Of a DNA stretch of 64,000 nucleotides, positions 36,709-45,212 are shown one piece after another. The notes beneath the pieces are model-generated. The model ran no database searches, was not told the DNA's origin, and saw nothing but the letters and a program-made list of their open reading frames with translations. Position 1 is the stretch's first letter. Every line of letters begins with the position of its first letter. Origin of the DNA: Brevibacillus reuszeri (GTDB lineage Bacteria; Bacillota; Bacilli; Brevibacillales; Brevibacillaceae); assembly GCF_002897295.1 (NCBI RefSeq), contig NZ_BEXF01000003.1, positions 310,001 through 374,000 of the forward strand, given 5' to 3'. The translations under genes were made by a program, and so were the position numbers.

Positions 36709-37644
36709 TTGGCAGAGCAAAAAGTACCCAGCTACGGTGGTCAGGCCGTTATCGAAGGTGTCATGTTCGGCGGCAAAACTATGACCGTTACAGCTGTTCG
36801 CAAAAAAAATCAAGACATTGAGTATTTTGAAGCCCCCCGAACGGAATATAAATGGATTACTCCCTTGAAAAAAATTCCGTTTTTGCGCGGGATTGTCGGA
36901 TTAATTGAGGCAAGTGCGAACGGGGCCAAACATCTCAACTTCGCCTCCGAGCGCTACAATACGGAATCTGGTGAAGAAGTATCGGAAGGCCCATCCAAAC
37001 TTACCATGATTCTTGGTGTTGCGGTCGTTGGTGTCCTCTCGTTCTTGTTCGGCAAATTCGTATTCACGCTCGTTCCCGTATTTCTTGCCGACTTTCTATT
37101 GGGTAAATGGGTTCCAGATGGCGTACCTCAGACCTTGGCAGAAGGCGGCTTTAAGATTCTTCTACTCCTCGGCTACATTACTGCCATAGCGAAAGCCCCC
37201 ATCATCAAAAGGCTGTTTCAATATCATGGGGCTGAGCACAAAGTGATTAATGCCTTCGAGTCCGGGGTAGAATTAACAGTAGCGAATGTGCAAAAATTTT
37301 CCACCTTGCATTACCGTTGCGGCAGTAGTTTTCTCATTTTCACGGTATTCGTCGGTGTCGTGATTTACTCACTGTTCAGTTATGACTCCCTGACGGAACG
37401 TGTCGTGCAACGCATTGTTCTCTTGCCACTGGTGATTGGCGTTTCCTATGAGGTTCTACAGTGGACAAACAAGCTTCGTGAAACTCCAGTCCTCCGTTAT
37501 CTTGGCTACCCAGGATTGTGGCTCCAAAAGATCACAACGAGAGAGCCAGACGACAGTCAAGTGGAAGTAGCGATCGCTTCCTTCCAAAAGATGCGAGAGC
37601 TTGATCAGAAGCATGTGCAAGAGAGAATGGCTACGACCGGATAA
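36709..37644 (+). CDS. yqhQ: YqhQ, DUF1385 membrane protein
   Basis: A 311-aa DUF1385 protein with the family opening YGGQAVIEGVMFGGKTMTVTAVR, followed by PFLRGIVGLIEAS, four membrane segments and the conserved YHGAEHKVINAFESG and RCGSSFLIF. TTG start with AAGGTG 7 nt upstream. Divergent from yqhR. Its molecular role is unknown. Confidence 0.93.
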   Translation: MAEQKVPSYGGQAVIEGVMFGGKTMTVTAVRKKNQDIEYFEAPRTEYKWITPLKKIPFLRGIVGLIEASANGAKHLNFASERYNTESGEEVSEGPSKLTMILGVAVVGVLSFLFGKFVFTLVPVFLADFLLGKWVPDGVPQTLAEGGFKILLLLGYITAIAKAPIIKRLFQYHGAEHKVINAFESGVELTVANVQKFSTLHYRCGSSFLIFTVFVGVVIYSLFSYDSLTERVVQRIVLLPLVIGVSYEVLQWTNKLRETPVLRYLGYPGLWLQKITTREPDDSQVEVAIASFQKMRELDQKHVQERMATTG

Positions 37645-37680
37645 CGTGAGGCACTTTTAATCTCATAGAGGTGAAGCCCT

Positions 37681-38049
37681 ATGTTACGCCGCATCCCACC
37701 AGTGATTCTGATTGTGTTGTTGCTTGCAATCTATGGATTTATGACTAAACTCATCGCTGACCCCATTAACACCTTGATTATTTTGGGATTGTGTGTGGTA
37801 CTCTTTTTGGTGGTTCGAAATTACTTGCAAAGCGGCTCCTTCTTTCCCCGGGCATCTGAGCAGCGAAAGCCTAAGCACGCAAAGCCAAAAACCAAGGGGA
37901 GTCCCAAAACACCGGTCATCCGACAAGCGTTTAAAAAGCAATCTGCGTCGCCCAGGAAAGATCACCCATTCCGAGTGATTGATGGCAACAAAGGGAAATC
38001 CAAAGAAAAGCAGAGCGATCAGAAATCGCAAGACCACATCTCTCATTGA
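37681..38049 (+). CDS. yqhP: YqhP-like small membrane protein
   Basis: A 122-aa protein with two N-terminal membrane helices (IPPVILIVLLLAIYGFM and TLIILGLCVVLFLVV) and a very basic, Lys/Ser/Pro-rich cytoplasmic tail likely to be disordered. Position after yqhQ and the two-helix layout match YqhP/SA1362-type proteins. GAGGTG lies 7 nt before the ATG. Function unknown; the tail could bind nucleic acid or lipid head groups. Confidence 0.75.
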   Translation: MLRRIPPVILIVLLLAIYGFMTKLIADPINTLIILGLCVVLFLVVRNYLQSGSFFPRASEQRKPKHAKPKTKGSPKTPVIRQAFKKQSASPRKDHPFRVIDGNKGKSKEKQSDQKSQDHISH

Positions 38050-38062
38050 AGAATGCGAAACG

Positions 38063-38106
38063 AAAAAGAAACAGGTTGCCCGAATAAGGCTGCCTGTTTC
38101 TTTTTT
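38063..38106. terminator. Terminator between yqhP and the patatin gene
   Basis: Stem AAAAAGAAACAGG/CCTGTTTCTTTTT (38063-38075, 38093-38106) with an inner GCC/GGC pair. Both strands end in T-rich runs, so it can serve both converging genes. Confidence 0.85.
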
Positions 38107-38125
38107 GTACAAAGGTTATAACGTT

Positions 38126-39055
38126 TCACACGGGTATTTTGGGAGAGGTATTGCGAAAGACTTTGACATAGTCATCGAAATCCCAATGTTCTAAAAACAC
38201 ACGTGCTGCCGATTCCCCGGACGAAAACAGCTGCTGCTTCATTTCAGGTGGCAATTGGAATTGAGTAGTTCGAACACCGAGCGTGTTGATAAAAATAGTC
38301 CGCACTGCTTTTGCTTTTTCGACGTGAAGGCGGTCATGGGCATCCAGCATGGTGGAAAGAAGGCTGCTCGCAAACGAGAACAGCCCTTTTATGCGGTCCT
38401 CATTCCTTTTCCCTTGGTCGTCCTGGAGACGAAAACCGATCGTTGGCCAGCGGGGCGTACCGTCCACATCAAACAGCCAGACAGGGTAGTTGCTCAGTAG
38501 AGCACCGTCTACGATATAGTGAGTTTGGCCTGGCTTTTTTAAAAGCGCAGGTTGAAAGAAAAAAGGAATAGAGGACGACATTCGAACAGCCCTAGCAATC
38601 GGAAAATCTTCAGGGTCCAAATCGTATCGCACCAAGTCATCCGGCATGACGAGCATCTTGCCAACACTGATATCCGAGGCAACGATGCGCAGCTTGCCGA
38701 TGGGAAGGTCCCCAAAGGTTCGTATTCCTTTTCTACGCAGCAAATCTTCCACAAACAATTCAATCCGATCCGCACGATAAACCCCTTCTCGGACAACCAG
38801 CTCATAAATCGGGCCCACAACTGGCAGGCGACCCATTCCGCTTCGCTGAAGAAAATAGAGGTAATCCAGTTCTTCGTAGATCGGTTTTAGCTCCTGACTG
38901 GTGTATCCAGCACTAAGCAAGGCTGCTACGATAGAACCGGCGGAAGTACCAGCCAGCTTTTCCCATGTGTAGCCATGCTCTTCCATTACCTGTAAGGCCC
39001 CAAGAAAAGCAATCCCCTTCACTCCGCCACCCTCAAAGACTGCGTCTGCTTTCAT
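38126..39055 (-). CDS. yqhO: Patatin-like phospholipase (YqhO)
   Basis: A 309-aa patatin-family hydrolase with the oxyanion loop FEGGGVKGIAFLGAL, nucleophile Ser38 in GTSAGS and the catalytic Asp in IVDGALLSNYP. Likely acts on phospholipid acyl esters in the cytoplasm or at the membrane. Lies between yqhP and mntR as in B. subtilis. Confidence 0.93.
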   Translation of the reverse strand: MKADAVFEGGGVKGIAFLGALQVMEEHGYTWEKLAGTSAGSIVAALLSAGYTSQELKPIYEELDYLYFLQRSGMGRLPVVGPIYELVVREGVYRADRIELFVEDLLRRKGIRTFGDLPIGKLRIVASDISVGKMLVMPDDLVRYDLDPEDFPIARAVRMSSSIPFFFQPALLKKPGQTHYIVDGALLSNYPVWLFDVDGTPRWPTIGFRLQDDQGKRNEDRIKGLFSFASSLLSTMLDAHDRLHVEKAKAVRTIFINTLGVRTTQFQLPPEMKQQLFSSGESAARVFLEHWDFDDYVKVFRNTSPKIPV

Positions 39056-39174
39056 GTCAGCCTCCTTAAAACAGCCTTTTCTATGCCTGTTGACCGAAGC
39101 ACGACAGCATCTTGCCCGAAAAAATGCTCCTCTCTACAAATATAGGGTGATGGCTAATCCCTTACGACAGCGAA

Positions 39175-39201
39175 AAGCGCAAGCCTGGACGGCTTGCGCT
39201 T
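39175..39201 (-). terminator. Terminator of mntR
   Basis: A perfect 11-bp stem AAGCGCAAGCC/GGCTTGCGCTT (39175-39185, 39191-39201) with a 5-nt loop, followed on the minus strand by TTTTCG. The stem is very stable, which may make up for the short T-run. Confidence 0.8.
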
Positions 39202-39216
39202 CTTTACATGTCATTG

Positions 39217-39645
39217 TTATTCTTCTTTTTGCTCATCTTCCTGGCGGATGCGTCGAAGCTCTTCCATCCGGGCAGGATCAGCCTGGAAGTATTGCACGAG
39301 GTATTCCAAGCACGTGATGGATTCCCAGCTGAGGTGATGCTCGATTCCCTCAACATCCTGATACACATGCTCCTCTGCAACACCAATGACTCGCATGAAT
39401 TCCTCAAGAAGGCTGTGGCGGTCAACTAACCTTTTGCCAATCTTTTTTCCTTTTGCAGTCAAAACCAGCCCACGATATTTTTCATAGACGAGGTACTTGT
39501 CCTTGTCCAGTTTTTGTACCATCTTCGTAACCGAAGAGGGATGTACTTCCAACGCTTCAGCGATATCGGAGACACGAGCATAGCCCTTTTCTTCAATTAA
39601 GCTGTAAATGCGTTCCAAATAGTCTTCCATACTCGGCGTCGGCAT
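39217..39645 (-). CDS. mntR: Manganese transport regulator MntR
   Basis: DtxR-family repressor of manganese uptake genes. The 142-aa protein has the winged helix [24 protein letters not shown]. All known MntR manganese ligands are present at their expected numbers: Asp8, Glu11, His77, Glu99, Glu102 and His103. Neighbour of the patatin gene, as yqhN-yqhO in B. subtilis. Confidence 0.97.
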   Translation of the reverse strand: MPTPSMEDYLERIYSLIEEKGYARVSDIAEALEVHPSSVTKMVQKLDKDKYLVYEKYRGLVLTAKGKKIGKRLVDRHSLLEEFMRVIGVAEEHVYQDVEGIEHHLSWESITCLEYLVQYFQADPARMEELRRIRQEDEQKEE

Positions 39646-39745
39646 GTGAACCCCTCATTTCCAAACCGTATATTTCTGACGTCCAAAAAAGGCACGTAGA
39701 AATATAATACCGCTTATTGAGAAGCATTTGCAAGATAAACCTGCC

Positions 39746-40309
39746 CTAATTCGGTTGTTTTTCACGATTTAGGTTCATCATTTGGACAAATTGGACCAAT
39801 TGCTTGCCCAAGCCCTCCATACGAGCCTGTAAGCGTTCATCTTTGAGCTTGCCTTCCGGTGTGAACGCATTGTATGCGTTTGGAACACTCGGACTAGATG
39901 GGAGTGGCCATGCATGCAGATTGCGCATGATCAATTGCAGGGTGTTGACTGTATTTGTCGCTCCCATGCTCCCGCCCGCTGTACCAATCAAAGCTACCTG
40001 CTTGTCGCGAAGATGCCGGCCCTCCAGAAAGTCCATCGCATTTTTTAATGCTCCACTGATAGTCCCATGGTATTCAGGTGATCCAATCACCAGTGCGTCC
40101 GCTTCTGAGATCGCTTTTGTAAATGCATGTACTGCCTCAGGATAAGTGGATGAATCCTCTCTATCATCATAAATAGGCAGTTTCCATTCAGCGAGGTGGA
40201 TCATCTCGACAGTTGCTCCTGCTTCCTTCGCTGCGTCCAGTACGATTTGTACCGCTTGCTTTGTCGTCGAATTTGCATTCATGCTTCCAGCAATTCCTAC
40301 GATTTTCAT
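39746..40309 (-). CDS. NADPH-dependent FMN reductase
   Basis: A 187-aa flavodoxin-fold reductase. It has the FMN phosphate loop GIAGSMNANSTTKQA and the conserved GSPEYHGTISGALKNAMDFL. Such enzymes reduce quinones, azo compounds or metals with NAD(P)H. ATG 40309 has GGGG 8 nt upstream. It has its own strong AT-rich promoter. The physiological substrate is unknown. Confidence 0.9.
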   Translation of the reverse strand: MKIVGIAGSMNANSTTKQAVQIVLDAAKEAGATVEMIHLAEWKLPIYDDREDSSTYPEAVHAFTKAISEADALVIGSPEYHGTISGALKNAMDFLEGRHLRDKQVALIGTAGGSMGATNTVNTLQLIMRNLHAWPLPSSPSVPNAYNAFTPEGKLKDERLQARMEGLGKQLVQFVQMMNLNREKQPN

Positions 40310-40348
40310 TTGTATCACCCCATACGAAAAATCAATGCTGATATTGTA

Positions 40349-40377
40349 ATTATAACCAAATAAGTATAATTAGTAAA
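40349..40377 (-). promoter_or_regulatory. Sigma-A promoter of the FMN reductase gene
   Basis: Minus-strand TTTACT (40372-40377) and TATAAT (40349-40354) with a 17-nt spacer, about 40 nt before the start codon. TTATAATTACAATAT across the -10 matches a PerR/Fur-type 7-1-7 box at about 11 of 15 positions, too weak to claim. Confidence 0.65.
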
Positions 40378-40463
40378 TAAAAATGTTTGTTTTCTATCTA
40401 CGGTTCTGAACAAGCCCACTTCTCTCATACACTTGTACCAAGTTGGATAGAAGGATGATGCCT

Positions 40464-41474
40464 ATGGACAAAGCCGCATGGCAGATCGCTATTGTATTTG
40501 CCGGGTCTGCACTTGGAGGAACCTATTTAGGCGGTTATGAATGGCTACGCTTTTTCACATATTTCGGCTCATGGGGAACCATTGGCATCGTGCTTGTCAG
40601 TCTTGGGATGGGCTGGCTCGGGTACTCCCTACTCGCTTTATGCCATCGCATCGGCGCGCGCTCGATTTACGATCTCTATTTGTACCTATTTGGCGAAGCA
40701 ATTGCGTCTACTCTATCTGTTGTCACTCATTTTTTATTGATTGCCTATGTCGGAGTCATGATCAGTCAAATGGCGAGTAACCTCATCCAAGGCTTGTCTC
40801 CTATTTGGTTTATCCTCCTTACCATTCTCCTTTCTGTCGTTTTTATTTTGCGCAGCTGGAAATGGATTGTATCCGGCTTAGGTATCTCCTTGGCCATCGG
40901 CTTTTTCTTATTCGGTCTCATTTTTATCGAACAGTTTCATGTGCCTATTCCCGGTCTAGGCTATCAAATGAATCTGAATTGGCTTATACATTCTCTTTTT
41001 TATCTCGCTTCGCACACGCTGCTTTGCATCGTTGTCACGATCCCACTCGCGGCTCGAACAGGCAGTGAGCATACACTATGGCGTGGTGTTGGGATTGGGA
41101 CCGGCTTCTTCTTTTTGACTACCCTGCTAGGCCAAGCGATCCTACTGGCATATTGGCACGATGTTCACGCTCTGGCTTTGCCCACGAAGCAGATCCTGCT
41201 GCAGCTTATTCCCATGGGAGATTGGCTACTTGCCATACTTTCTCTCGCACACGGAGCGCTTATGATCGCTACGCTTACGTACGCTCTTGCCGCCCCTGTA
41301 GCGCAGCGCAATGATTTACAGCTTGCTCCCCTTGTTTTGGTCATTCTGGTTACTCTGTTATTAGTTGCCCTGGTTCCGCTTGCTATCCCCTGGAGCACTA
41401 CGGTGATTGCCAGTGCTGCCACTTACTGCGGCATGCTCGTTTTGGGCAGATACATTTGGAAACGACAAAGCTGA
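40464..41474 (+). CDS. YkvI-like membrane protein (APC-type permease)
   Basis: A 336-aa protein with about ten hydrophobic segments, starting MDKAAWQIAIVFAGSALGGTYLGG. It resembles the YkvI family of uncharacterised membrane proteins distantly related to the APC transporter superfamily. ATG 40464 has AAGGA 8 nt upstream; earlier TTG/ATG codons lack a site. Substrate unknown. Its 3' end converges on the PAS kinase gene with almost no gap. Confidence 0.75.
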   Translation: MDKAAWQIAIVFAGSALGGTYLGGYEWLRFFTYFGSWGTIGIVLVSLGMGWLGYSLLALCHRIGARSIYDLYLYLFGEAIASTLSVVTHFLLIAYVGVMISQMASNLIQGLSPIWFILLTILLSVVFILRSWKWIVSGLGISLAIGFFLFGLIFIEQFHVPIPGLGYQMNLNWLIHSLFYLASHTLLCIVVTIPLAARTGSEHTLWRGVGIGTGFFFLTTLLGQAILLAYWHDVHALALPTKQILLQLIPMGDWLLAILSLAHGALMIATLTYALAAPVAQRNDLQLAPLVLVILVTLLLVALVPLAIPWSTTVIASAATYCGMLVLGRYIWKRQS

Positions 41475-41475
41475 A

Positions 41476-43146
41476 TCAAGAGCTGGCTGAAACAGGCAAC
41501 AGGATGCTTACTGTAGTCCCCTGTTGCCTTTTGCTTTCAATTCGGATACTGCCTCCGTGATCTTCCAAAATACGCGAGCTGATCATTAGACCGAGTCCAG
41601 TCCCGTTTTCCTTGGTGGTGTAAAAAGGCTCCCCGAGACGCGGTATATGCTCAGAATCTATACCACAGCCAGTATCCCGTATAAGCACTTGCAGGTAGGC
41701 AGACGATTCACGTACGACCTCCACGTAGATCTCACCGCCATCTGGCAATGCTTCAATGGCATTTTTGCAAATATTCAGGAGCACCTGCTTCAGCTGATTC
41801 TCTTCGCAGGAAACGAATGGCAGCTGTGATTGGATCGAAGTATGTATTTGAATGTTATTTAAATTCGCTTGGCTAGCCAAAAAGGAAATAACGTCTTCCA
41901 CGATTTTGGCAATATCCTTTTGCTGGTATTTTACTCCTTGTGGCTTTGCCAAGACGAGCAATTCACTGACAATAAAATTAATACGGTCCAGCTCCGCAAG
42001 CATGATCTCGCAATAGCGCTTTTCATTGTCCTCCAGGGAGGATTGCAACAGCTGAACAAATCCACGAAGTGAGGTCAACGGATTTCTGATTTCATGGGCA
42101 ATTCCTGCCGCTAATTGGCCAAGCGCCGAGAGCTTGTCCGATTGGCGTAGTAATTCCTTTGCACGGATCAGCTCGGTTACGTCGCGCGAAAGGATCATGA
42201 TGCTGTCGACTTTGCCTCCATAGTCTTTGATCGGTTTGTAGCGTGATTCTACATGCAGCCAATGTCCGTCCCGATGGAGCATGCGGTATAAAATGGTCGT
42301 CACGGTTTCTTTTGTCCAGCTGCTGGTAAACACTTTTTCGACTTTTTCCAAATCCTCAGGATGAATCAGCTTGGACCTATCCTCCATCTGCATAAGCTCA
42401 TCTGCCGTGTAGCCCAGCAGCATTGCCAGCGATGCCGATATATATTTAGGAACTCTATTTTGTCCATACACGAAGACCATATCTGTCATATTCTCCGTGA
42501 TCAAATGGAAGTTCGCCTGGCCCTCCTCAAATGAGAGCTCTGTATGCTGACGATTGTCCACTTCCCGTGAGCGCCATACGATACCAACTACTTTTTTTGT
42601 TTGACTGTATAACGGGACCAGATCAAACAAAATACGCACAGTTGTGCCATTTGGGCGACGCCGCACCATTTCCAAACCGCTAATTCCTTTCCCCTCTAGA
42701 ACATCAATGTAATGGCGTTCTACCAAAGCGGTTAACTCTTCAGAGCCGCTCGAAACCCGGCGGCCGATCAGTTTTTCTTCCTCGTATCCTGTCAGATCCA
42801 AAAAAGCCTGATTTATCAGCACAATTTTTCCTTGCTGATCCAAAATGGCCACCGCATCCGTCATTTGCTGCACAACGGCAATTGCCAGATCCGTTTTCTT
42901 TAGCTGATCGTTTCCAGCTCCTACTAATGCATCCAATTCTAACGTAGTCTTTTTCAAAACCCGAACTTTCTTCAACAACCGGTTCATCCAAAATACGACA
43001 AAGAACGTAAACAGCAGTTGCGTAAGAATAAAATAGCGTGTGTCTGCATAGTTGGGGGACAAACATAAAATAACGGCTTGAATGGGTACCCACCCAACTA
43101 AAAGAAGAAGGACATAATCAATGGAAAAAGAGCTTACTTGTTTCAT
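41476..43146 (-). CDS. PAS-domain sensor histidine kinase (Kin-like)
   Basis: A 556-aa orphan kinase. Two N-terminal membrane helices (about 9-30 and 36-56) are followed by two PAS domains (about 82-195 and 210-330), a HisKA domain with phospho-His351 in AAGIAHEIRNPLTSL and an ATPase domain with LLNICKNAIEALPDGG, RDTGCGI and GTGLGLMIS. No response regulator is adjacent, and the layout resembles sporulation kinases that feed Spo0F. ATG 43146 follows GGAGG. Upstream lie a sigma-A promoter, a 23-bp palindrome over the -10 and a 0A box. The plus-strand hairpin at 41494-41529 lies inside its last codons. Confidence 0.9.
   Translation of the reverse strand: MKQVSSFSIDYVLLLLVGWVPIQAVILCLSPNYADTRYFILTQLLFTFFVVFWMNRLLKKVRVLKKTTLELDALVGAGNDQLKKTDLAIAVVQQMTDAVAILDQQGKIVLINQAFLDLTGYEEEKLIGRRVSSGSEELTALVERHYIDVLEGKGISGLEMVRRRPNGTTVRILFDLVPLYSQTKKVVGIVWRSREVDNRQHTELSFEEGQANFHLITENMTDMVFVYGQNRVPKYISASLAMLLGYTADELMQMEDRSKLIHPEDLEKVEKVFTSSWTKETVTTILYRMLHRDGHWLHVESRYKPIKDYGGKVDSIMILSRDVTELIRAKELLRQSDKLSALGQLAAGIAHEIRNPLTSLRGFVQLLQSSLEDNEKRYCEIMLAELDRINFIVSELLVLAKPQGVKYQQKDIAKIVEDVISFLASQANLNNIQIHTSIQSQLPFVSCEENQLKQVLLNICKNAIEALPDGGEIYVEVVRESSAYLQVLIRDTGCGIDSEHIPRLGEPFYTTKENGTGLGLMISSRILEDHGGSIRIESKRQQGTTVSILLPVSASS
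41494..41533 (+). terminator. Terminator of the YkvI-like gene, inside the kinase 3' end
   Basis: A perfect 10-bp stem AGGCAACAGG/CCTGTTGCCT (41494-41503, 41520-41529) followed by TTTTGCTTT-like sequence on the plus strand. It overlaps the antisense coding end of the kinase, so the two genes share sequence. Confidence 0.65.
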
Positions 43147-43270
43147 CACAACCTCCACTGCTTCGATGATGTCATTACATTAACTAGGTGCTGGGATGAC
43201 TTGATTCGTTGTTTTACATTGGATGGAAGTGAAGCATGGTCGCAAGTAGCAAAATGATTTAAATCGAACA

Positions 43271-43319
43271 AATTTTTAAGATTCTTAAAAATTATACGAT
43301 TTTTATCGAAATGTGACTA
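43271..43319 (-). promoter_or_regulatory. Promoter and 23-bp palindromic operator of the PAS kinase gene
   Basis: The minus strand has TAGTCA (43314-43319) and TATAAT (43291-43296) with a 17-nt spacer. A perfect palindrome of two 11-bp arms around one base, AATTTTTAAGA-T-TCTTAAAAATT (43271-43293), covers the end of the -10 and the likely start site. Placement is typical of a repressor operator; no cognate regulator is identified. Confidence 0.6.
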
Positions 43320-43329
43320 TTCCTTGTCA

Positions 43330-43336
43330 TTCGACA
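43330..43336 (-). promoter_or_regulatory. 0A box upstream of the PAS kinase promoter
   Basis: TGTCGAA on the minus strand, a perfect 0A box, located 11 nt upstream of the proposed -35. A 7-mer can occur by chance, but its position suits activation by Spo0A. Confidence 0.4.
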
Positions 43337-43355
43337 TATTACGACATTATTCCCT

Positions 43356-43388
43356 CAAAAAAAGCGCCCCTTTGCTCAGGACGCTTTT
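43356..43388 (-). terminator. Terminator of the M28-like gene
   Basis: On the minus strand AAAAAGCG...CGCTTTTTTT with an inner CCT/AGG pair. It lies 24 nt after the stop codon and has a 7-nt T-run, ending the M28-like transcript before the kinase promoter. Confidence 0.8.
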
Positions 43389-43411
43389 TCACGTTTGATG
43401 GTAGCAAGTGC

Positions 43412-44761
43412 CTAATTTTCCTCTTCCGCTTCAGGCTTTTGCTCGGGCATTTTCTCTTTTCCTCGCGCGTACGCGGAAGTACTGGTATCCGTAATTTTCG
43501 TGATGGCTGTAAACATCAGCTGTGCGGTTTTGCTCAATTGCTCCAGACTGATCTTCTCACGTGTATCCTCTGCCTGATTTCGCAACTGATTAACAGGTGG
43601 ACGTGTGATGAGTGCGGTAGGGATTCCAGCCAAAGCCAAAGTTCTGTCCTCCCGATATCCACTCACCTGATCCTCTGCGGCGCTCGAGAAACGCGCTCCC
43701 GCCTTCTCTGCCAATTCTACAGGCAGGTTCTTTGTCCGTAGAGCCGTCGTCACCAGTAAATCACCAGCATCCTCGCTTCCCACTCCATCTAGGCTGTACG
43801 CTGCGATGATTCTTTCTTTTTCCCCAGCAGATAAAGAGCTAACGTATGCACCCGCTCCCTTCTCACCCGCCGATATTGCTCCTAAACTGACGAAGCGTAT
43901 CTCTGTATCAATCGGACGCTCTGCCATCGTGCGCGCAAGCTCCAATAAAACGGCCAGGCCAGCAGCACCATGATTTGCAGCAGGTGAAAAAGGTACGGAG
44001 TCGTGATGAGCAGTTACCATCACGATTTGCCCTGTTCCCCCTTGGGTCGGCTTGCGAGTAGCGACGAAATTTGCAGAGGTTTGCTTGCTGGAGTAGCTAC
44101 CCTCTACCTTCACCGTCGCCTTCAGCTGTTCATTGGCCAGAAGCAGCTTTTGTAAAAGCAGACCCTCTTCTTTTGACAGCGCAATCACTGGCACCGACAT
44201 GTCCAACGGCTCCTTCAGGGTACCCTTCCATTCTCCTTCCCGATCATTTCCAATAACGACGGCTACCGCACCAGCAGCCGCAGCCTGTCTCACTTTTTCT
44301 GCGAATGGAATCTCGCCCCTTTGGACAAAGGCAATATTCCCCCGGGCTTTTCCGTTTTCAAAATCAGCAGCAGTTCCCTGCCCGCTGTTGACAATCCGGG
44401 CTGTTCCCACCCCGTTTGGTCCATAGGTCAAGCCATGCGGATTCCAGCTTACCTGCACTCCCTCCACTTGAAATGACAGGGTAGAGGGCTTTTGATAGGT
44501 GTAATAGTAAAAGGGCTGCAACGATGTCTGATACCCGTAGGAGCGCAGTACTTCCTCCACGTAGGCTCCAGCAGCAAACTCTGTTTCAGTAGCAGGTGGC
44601 CGAGGCAATCTGGCGAGATGATCCATATGTCGAGATAAATTGTCTTCATCGATCCACTCTGGTATATCTATCGCACTTACTGTAGAGGAGAACGGCAATG
44701 GCAAGAGCGTCATTCCCCAAGCAAGCAGTGCGCTCATGGCATAAAATCGGACGGATCGCAT
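43412..44761 (-). CDS. Exported M28-family protein with degenerate active site
   Basis: A 449-aa secreted protein: signal peptide (MSALLAWGMTLLPLPFSSTVSA), a PA-type insert at about 110-210 (GNIAFVQRGEIPFAEKVRQAAAAGA) and an M28 aminopeptidase fold. AHHDSVPFSP keeps the first His and Asp, but the ND motif reads NH (His264), the catalytic GAEE reads GAIS (296-297), SLDGVG keeps Asp325, the SDH motif reads EDR (Arg373) and the last YHTPED His is Asn. Compared with YwaD-type enzymes, most zinc and catalytic residues are lost, so it is probably a binding protein. ATG 44761 has AAGGGAG 6 nt upstream. Confidence 0.82.
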   Translation of the reverse strand: MRSVRFYAMSALLAWGMTLLPLPFSSTVSAIDIPEWIDEDNLSRHMDHLARLPRPPATETEFAAGAYVEEVLRSYGYQTSLQPFYYYTYQKPSTLSFQVEGVQVSWNPHGLTYGPNGVGTARIVNSGQGTAADFENGKARGNIAFVQRGEIPFAEKVRQAAAAGAVAVVIGNDREGEWKGTLKEPLDMSVPVIALSKEEGLLLQKLLLANEQLKATVKVEGSYSSKQTSANFVATRKPTQGGTGQIVMVTAHHDSVPFSPAANHGAAGLAVLLELARTMAERPIDTEIRFVSLGAISAGEKGAGAYVSSLSAGEKERIIAAYSLDGVGSEDAGDLLVTTALRTKNLPVELAEKAGARFSSAAEDQVSGYREDRTLALAGIPTALITRPPVNQLRNQAEDTREKISLEQLSKTAQLMFTAITKITDTSTSAYARGKEKMPEQKPEAEEEN

Positions 44762-45212
44762 AGCATTCTCCCTTCTCATTCGCTTTGTTTATTTATTATG
44801 GGCTGTTTTCTCAAACAGCGTCTAGTCAGAATAGTTAGTCAAATACCATCATCTGGCGTCAATGGACGACAGCTTTAGTTTCTCTTCTTCCCAAATCTTT
44901 CTGTACCCCTATGTACATACCTTGGAAAGCGTCGATTTGTCGATTCCTCCACCGCGTTTTGCCTCCATATGAAATGTTTATAGAAGGGTGTCCCAACACG
45001 CAAAATTATTGATAACCATTTTGCTATTTTCAAATTGACCCCCTCATACCGATGGTGCTAAGGTTGATTCATAAACCGTTGTTAGAAAAACTTGGCTTAA
45101 CGGTACAAAACGTGGGCCTTCGTTTTTCGGGTACTTTCATGCTTCATAGCGTTAACGGGAATGATCTGTTCCGAAAGTAGAACAAGCGGATTGCACTGAA
45201 GGAGGATTCACC
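44762..45212. other. Intergenic region between the M28-like gene and dat
   Basis: About 450 nt without a gene. Visible structures are a 7-bp hairpin GCTGTTT/AAACAGC (44802-44819), which may lie in the M28-like leader, and an inverted repeat GCAAAAT/ATTTTGC (45000-45024). I looked for a T-box or riboswitch before dat and found none. No promoter fits well; TTGACC near 45036 lacks a good -10. Confidence 0.4.

Noticed and set aside
40349-40363. PerR/Fur-type box at the FMN reductase promoter
   Set aside because: Only about 11 of 15 positions match and the sequence is a plain TATAAT region; not enough to call an operator.
45005-45023. Fur-box-like sequence upstream of dat
   Set aside because: About 13 of 19 matches to the Fur consensus, but AT-rich DNA reaches this by chance and dat is not an iron gene.
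44780-45212. Possible T-box or riboswitch before dat
   Set aside because: No AGGGTGGTACCGCG-type T-box core, no known aptamer signature and no terminator directly before the gene.
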